Source of the DNA: Megamonas sp. UBA1796
GTDB taxonomy: Bacteria; Bacillota; Negativicutes; Selenomonadales; Selenomonadaceae
Reading direction: 5' to 3'
Assembly (NCBI GenBank): GCA_002319795.1
Contig: DCFU01000051.1
Span: forward strand, 1-60,591
Length of the DNA: 60,591 bases
Under the pieces are notes generated by a model. That model was not told where the DNA came from. It was given only the letters and a program-made list of their open reading frames with translations, and did not search any database. The position numbers and the translations under genes are program-made. Shown in pieces: positions 57,359 through 60,591 of the stretch (positions within the stretch are counted from its first letter, which is position 1; the number at the start of each line of letters is the position of its first letter).

Positions 57359-57928
57359 ATGTTTGGTTTTACTTCACGGAAGCCGGTATGCAGCAGGGCA
57401 CCACATACGGACGAGGAGCTATGGAGCGCGTTTCGGCATCTGCTGGAAAAAAAATTGGCAAGGACAAGCTATGAGTTTATATCTCTTCGGGCCATGCTCG
57501 CTTCCTTGGAGCAAGCAAGCCAGGGAATGCAGCCGGAATTAAGTTTCGCTTCTGTTTGCAGAACATTTACAGAGCTGTACTGGGCAGCAGTGCTGCGTTA
57601 TCCGGAGTATTATATTGATGCTCCGGAAGCTGCAGCCAGATGCGTGCGAAGCTATATGACCTCTTATGAAATGGATATAGCCAAGCTTTCTTTGGCTGTC
57701 AGGACAAAGCTGGATAGCGAGATTGGCAGGGAGTGGCAAAAGAATGCTGTTGGTGTGATTTGTGAGGGCTTACTTTATATGGTTTACGGCTTTTCCTGCC
57801 AGGAGCAGGTGCTCCGGTTCAATACTTCGGCGCTTGCTTTTATGACAAGGAACCGTATGCAATTGGAAGAACTGGCGGAGCGTGCTTTAGCAGATTTTGT
57901 ACATGACCGGAAGCATATCCAGCTATAA
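57359..57928 (+). CDS. Hypothetical helical protein
   Basis: 189 residues, not recognised. It appears largely helical, with several Met/Tyr/Arg-containing amphipathic segments (CVRSYMTSYEMDIAKLS, AVGVICEGLLYMVYGFSCQ). It has no signal peptide, no obvious DNA-binding helix-turn-helix and no metal motif. GAGGAGGCAGGG precedes two possible starts, GTG 57356 and ATG 57359; the ATG is nine bases from AGGAGG and preferred. It appears co-transcribed with the LOG-family gene and is convergent with the Lrp regulator. A TetR-like C-terminal domain was considered, but no N-terminal DNA-binding domain exists. Confidence 0.65.
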   Translation: MFGFTSRKPVCSRAPHTDEELWSAFRHLLEKKLARTSYEFISLRAMLASLEQASQGMQPELSFASVCRTFTELYWAAVLRYPEYYIDAPEAAARCVRSYMTSYEMDIAKLSLAVRTKLDSEIGREWQKNAVGVICEGLLYMVYGFSCQEQVLRFNTSALAFMTRNRMQLEELAERALADFVHDRKHIQL

Positions 57929-57973
57929 AAAGCCGACAGGCGGTAACCTGCTTGCTGCTGAGATATCTAAACT

Positions 57974-58420
57974 TCAGTCGGGCAAAATAGAGGGACTGTC
58001 CGTAATCGTTGAGAGGACTACGATTGTCTGTGTTTTTACAATGCCGGGCTGGTTTTTGATGCGCGTGAGGAGCTTTTCCAGTGTTCGTGTATTTTCCGTG
58101 ATGATTTTGAGGGAATAGTCGAAATCACCAGTAATATAAAAGCACTCCTTTATTTCTGCTTCATTTTTTACAAAATCTGAAAAAGCGTCACCATGCCCCG
58201 GATTATCAAAGCGGATGAACATGAGAGACATCAAATGTTTGTTGAGCTTCAGTGGATCGAGTATAACTGTATATTGCTGGATGACGCCCGAAGCCTCCAG
58301 CTTTTTGAGCCGTTCGCTTATGGCAGGCATAGAAAGTGCAATTTCCGAGCTGAGATCGGAAATTGTGATGCGGGCATTTTCCTGCAGTCTGCGTAATATT
58401 TTTTTGTCAATATCGTCCAT
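57974..58420 (-). CDS. Lrp/AsnC-family transcriptional regulator
   Basis: 148 residues. The N-terminal winged helix begins MDDIDKKILRRLQENARITI and contains ALSMPAISERLKKLEASGVI. The C-terminal RAM domain (LMSLMFIRFDNPG, YITGDFDYSLKIITENTRTL) binds effectors such as amino acids. It is a small cytosolic regulator that forms dimers and octamers. ATG 58420 gives the usual family N-terminus; ATG 58435 is so close to AAAGG that it would leave no spacing. Its promoter lies at 58462-58491 and faces away from the penicillin-binding protein gene. No target is evident nearby. Confidence 0.9.
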   Translation of the reverse strand: MDDIDKKILRRLQENARITISDLSSEIALSMPAISERLKKLEASGVIQQYTVILDPLKLNKHLMSLMFIRFDNPGHGDAFSDFVKNEAEIKECFYITGDFDYSLKIITENTRTLEKLLTRIKNQPGIVKTQTIVVLSTITDSPSILPD

Positions 58421-58461
58421 AATGTGTACCGCCATCCTTTATAATTCTGAAAGATAATTTT

Positions 58462-58491
58462 ATTATAGCAATTTATTACTGTCCTGTGTAA
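58462..58491 (-). promoter_or_regulatory. Promoter of the Lrp-type regulator
   Basis: On the minus strand TTACAC (58491-58486), 18 bases, TATAAT (58467-58462). Back to back with the promoter at 58517-58545, 26 bases apart. Confidence 0.6.
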
Positions 58492-58516
58492 TACTTTTTG
58501 GCTGGGCACTTAATAT

Positions 58517-58545
58517 TTGCACAGAAGTTCGGTAGCATGTACAAT
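58517..58545 (+). promoter_or_regulatory. Promoter of the penicillin-binding protein gene
   Basis: TTGCAC (58517-58522), 17 bases, TACAAT (58540-58545), 42 bases before the start. Confidence 0.65.
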
Positions 58546-58586
58546 AGATGGAGAAGAAATCCGGGATTTTGGGGTGATTAGCGGGA

Positions 58587-60566
58587 ATGTACAGAAAGTA
58601 TAAGAAAATACAAGAAAATATAGGCTGGGTAGTCATTTTTGTATGGATGCTTATGTTGGTGCTGGTAATACGTTATGGCTGGGTTCAGCTCATAGAGGGG
58701 AAAAGCATGGCGGAACGGCTGCTGAACCAGACGGGTGAAGAAAAAGTCATGCAGTCACCGCGTGGGGCAATTGTTGATAGGAATGGCCGGGAGCTGGCTG
58801 TGAGTATGATGACGAAGTCACTTTATATAGATCCAAACCATGTGAAGGATGTTGATGCGATGGCTGCGGATCTTGCATCATTGCTTGACCTTCCAGAACA
58901 AAAAATAAAAGATGATATTGCGCAGGGAGGCGGTTTTATATGGGTCAAGCGGCGTCTTGAACCGGAAGAAGCGGATGCGGTAAAGAAGCTGATGAAAGAG
59001 CAGAATTACGGGGATTGTCTGGGTTTTGTCGATGAGGCGAAGCGCTATTATCCAAATGATATGCTTGCGGCTAATGTGCTGGGGTTTGTAGGTACCGATG
59101 ATACGGGACTTGATGGGATAGAACAGGCTTGTGACGGGCTCATCAAGGGAGCGGAGACATCGTCCTTTGTACTTACGGATACGAAAAACCGCCCGATTTT
59201 CGATTCGATTTTTTCGCGTAAACGTTATCAGGGAGATCGCTGCAAAACGATAGAGCTTACTTTGGATAGTACGGTACAGTTCATTGTCGAACAGGCTTTG
59301 GACAAAGCTATGGCAACGACATCTCCGCACGCAATCACGGCCGTTGTGATGGATCCACGTACAGGAGATGTCCTCGCTATGGCGTCACGTCCTTCTTATA
59401 ACCCCAATAAATTTGCTGATTATAATCCGGAACTTTGGAAAAACAAGACGGTTTCTTTTATTTATGAACCAGGCTCGACTTTTAAGGCGGTGGTGGCAGC
59501 CGGAGCCCTGCAGGAAAAAGTTGTTACGCCCAATCAGGTTTTCGTGGATCCGGGCTATATTATGGTCTCAGGGCGACGTATCCAGAATTGGAGTGGTGAA
59601 AGTTTTGGTACCGTAACCTTTGCGGATGTTGTAAAGCAATCAATTAATACAGGTTTTGCGCAGGTTGGCCTGCATTTGGGAGCAGAAAAGATGACAAAGT
59701 ACGCAGAGCTTTTTGGTTTTGGCCAATATACCGGCATAGAGCTGCCGGGAGAGGAGAAGGGAATTCTCTTTGATCCGCAGGATATGCGTGATTCAGATAT
59801 AGCGACTATGGCTATCGGGCAGAGTATTGCGGTAACGCCGCTGCAGCTTGTAACGGCAATGTCGGCTATCGCCAATGATGGAGTTCTTTTGAAGCCGCAT
59901 ATCATAAAAGATATAAAGAATGCGGATGGCACTGTTTATCAGGAGACAAAGCGGGAAGAAGTGCGTCGTACCATTGAGTCGGCTACGGATAAAACACTGA
60001 TGGGTCTCCTTGAACAGGTTGTTGCCGGAGGCGGTGGCACAAAGGCAGCGGTCAAGGGGTACCGGATAGCTGGTAAAACGGGAACGGCGCAGAAAATCCG
60101 CACGGATGGTGCAGGTTATATGGACGGAAGATATATCGCGTCCTTTTGCGGATTTGCGCCTGTAGAGGATCCGCAGATTACGGTGCTGGTGATGATAGAT
60201 GATCCATCCGGCGGCAATTTTTATGGTGGTCAGATTGCTGCACCGGTAGCCGGTGAGATTTTTGCACAGCTTTTCCGCTATTTGCATATTGAGCCTTCCA
60301 GTGATCCGTTTGCTGATATGAACAAAAATCAAAATGCTTCGATAGGAACGGCGATGCTGAAGCCAACCTGGAATGGAGATACAAACAGCAAGGTCGTGGT
60401 TCCGGATGTAAAGGGAAAAGATACAGAACAGGCGGAAGAGGCTTTGGCCGATGCAGGGCTGGTACTGGAGCAAAACGGTTCGGGCCGGGCGGAGCAACAA
60501 AGTTTACCGCCGAATACACTTGCTGATAGCGGCACAAAAGTTGCAGTGTATTTCAAGCCGGAATAA
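58587..60566 (+). CDS. Class B penicillin-binding protein with PASTA domain (FtsI/SpoVD type)
   Basis: 659 residues. One membrane anchor at about 12-32 is followed by the PBP dimerisation domain (SPRGAIVDRNGRELAVSMMT near residue 58). The transpeptidase domain has SxxK in YEPGSTFKAVVAAG near 295, SxN in VVKQSINTGFAQVG near 350 and KTG in YRIAGKTGTAQKI near 497. The last 65 residues form one PASTA repeat (KVVVPDVKGKDTEQAEEALA). The architecture is that of SpoVD and of PASTA-bearing FtsI enzymes that cross-link septal or spore peptidoglycan. Many Negativicutes do not sporulate, so a division role is likelier. ATG 58587 has a weak ribosome site (GGGGTGATTAGCGGG). No mraY or murE is visible before the window ends. 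Confidence 0.93.
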   Translation: MYRKYKKIQENIGWVVIFVWMLMLVLVIRYGWVQLIEGKSMAERLLNQTGEEKVMQSPRGAIVDRNGRELAVSMMTKSLYIDPNHVKDVDAMAADLASLLDLPEQKIKDDIAQGGGFIWVKRRLEPEEADAVKKLMKEQNYGDCLGFVDEAKRYYPNDMLAANVLGFVGTDDTGLDGIEQACDGLIKGAETSSFVLTDTKNRPIFDSIFSRKRYQGDRCKTIELTLDSTVQFIVEQALDKAMATTSPHAITAVVMDPRTGDVLAMASRPSYNPNKFADYNPELWKNKTVSFIYEPGSTFKAVVAAGALQEKVVTPNQVFVDPGYIMVSGRRIQNWSGESFGTVTFADVVKQSINTGFAQVGLHLGAEKMTKYAELFGFGQYTGIELPGEEKGILFDPQDMRDSDIATMAIGQSIAVTPLQLVTAMSAIANDGVLLKPHIIKDIKNADGTVYQETKREEVRRTIESATDKTLMGLLEQVVAGGGGTKAAVKGYRIAGKTGTAQKIRTDGAGYMDGRYIASFCGFAPVEDPQITVLVMIDDPSGGNFYGGQIAAPVAGEIFAQLFRYLHIEPSSDPFADMNKNQNASIGTAMLKPTWNGDTNSKVVVPDVKGKDTEQAEEALADAGLVLEQNGSGRAEQQSLPPNTLADSGTKVAVYFKPE

Positions 60567-60591
60567 TTAATGTGTACTGCACAAATCCCAA

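Noticed and set aside
1..60591. CRISPR array, prophage, rRNA operon
   Set aside because: No regularly spaced direct repeats, phage structural genes or rRNA sequence were seen.

Overview
The window reads as chromosome from an anaerobic, Gram-negative-staining Firmicute of the class Negativicutes, most likely a Selenomonadaceae-type organism. This is inference. Firmicute-style control (a T-box in front of valS, a YesM/YesN-type two-component pair, TTG and GTG starts behind strong AGGAGG sites, Rex) sits beside outer-envelope genes (phosphoethanolamine-transferase-like protein, O-antigen ligase). Fermentative redox genes (NfnAB-type transhydrogenase, ferredoxin-dependent 2-oxoacid oxidoreductase, rubredoxin, malate dehydrogenase) indicate an anaerobe. 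No species can be named from sequence alone.

Layout. 1-7.6 kb: end of fhs, murI, then a folate/redox block (MetF-like reductase plus NfnA/NfnB) behind a promoter overlapped by a perfect 18-bp dyad, then an 8-oxoguanine-deaminase-type amidohydrolase, a DnaQ-type exonuclease, a DUF523 protein and tRNA-Leu(TAG). 7.8-9.7 kb: an IS1634-like insertion sequence. 10.2-20.7 kb: a self-contained chemosensory operon. It holds a soluble receptor built of two exact 300-residue repeats with no sensor or membrane segment, a triple-CheW scaffold, CheB, a stand-alone histidine kinase, a kinase-less HPt/P2/STAS-like protein, a receiver, CheR, and a CheA with two HPt domains. 20.9-24.0 kb: a ferritin-like protein and a two-subunit 2-oxoacid:ferredoxin oxidoreductase. 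24.2-30.3 kb: an amino-acid permease on the minus strand, then envelope genes (EptA-like transferase, polysaccharide deacetylase, GH3 hexosaminidase).

30.4-39.9 kb: a sugar locus with a ribose-type ABC transporter, D-lyxose-isomerase-type isomerase, FGGY kinase, class II aldolase and a YesM/YesN-like sensor and regulator. The enzyme order is that of a pentose or deoxyhexose 1-phosphate pathway. 40-47.9 kb: T-box/valS, folC, O-antigen ligase, rex, a Ser-rich protein and dapF. 48-60.6 kb: a secreted protein, tRNA-Val(CAC), accC (minus), uvrC, a PHP phosphoesterase, rubredoxin, mdh, tadA, a TPR-like protein (minus), a LOG-family protein, an unknown gene, an Lrp regulator (minus) and a PASTA-bearing class B penicillin-binding protein.

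The strongest candidate for an undescribed system is the chemosensory operon, read with the ferritin/oxidoreductase genes that follow it. It has full adaptation (CheR, CheB) and signalling (CheA) machinery but no transmembrane receptor, no flagellar gene and no CheC/CheD/CheZ, and it carries a second, unusual phosphotransfer branch. The second candidate is the lyxose-isomerase/kinase/aldolase sugar pathway. No CRISPR array, rRNA operon or prophage was seen.
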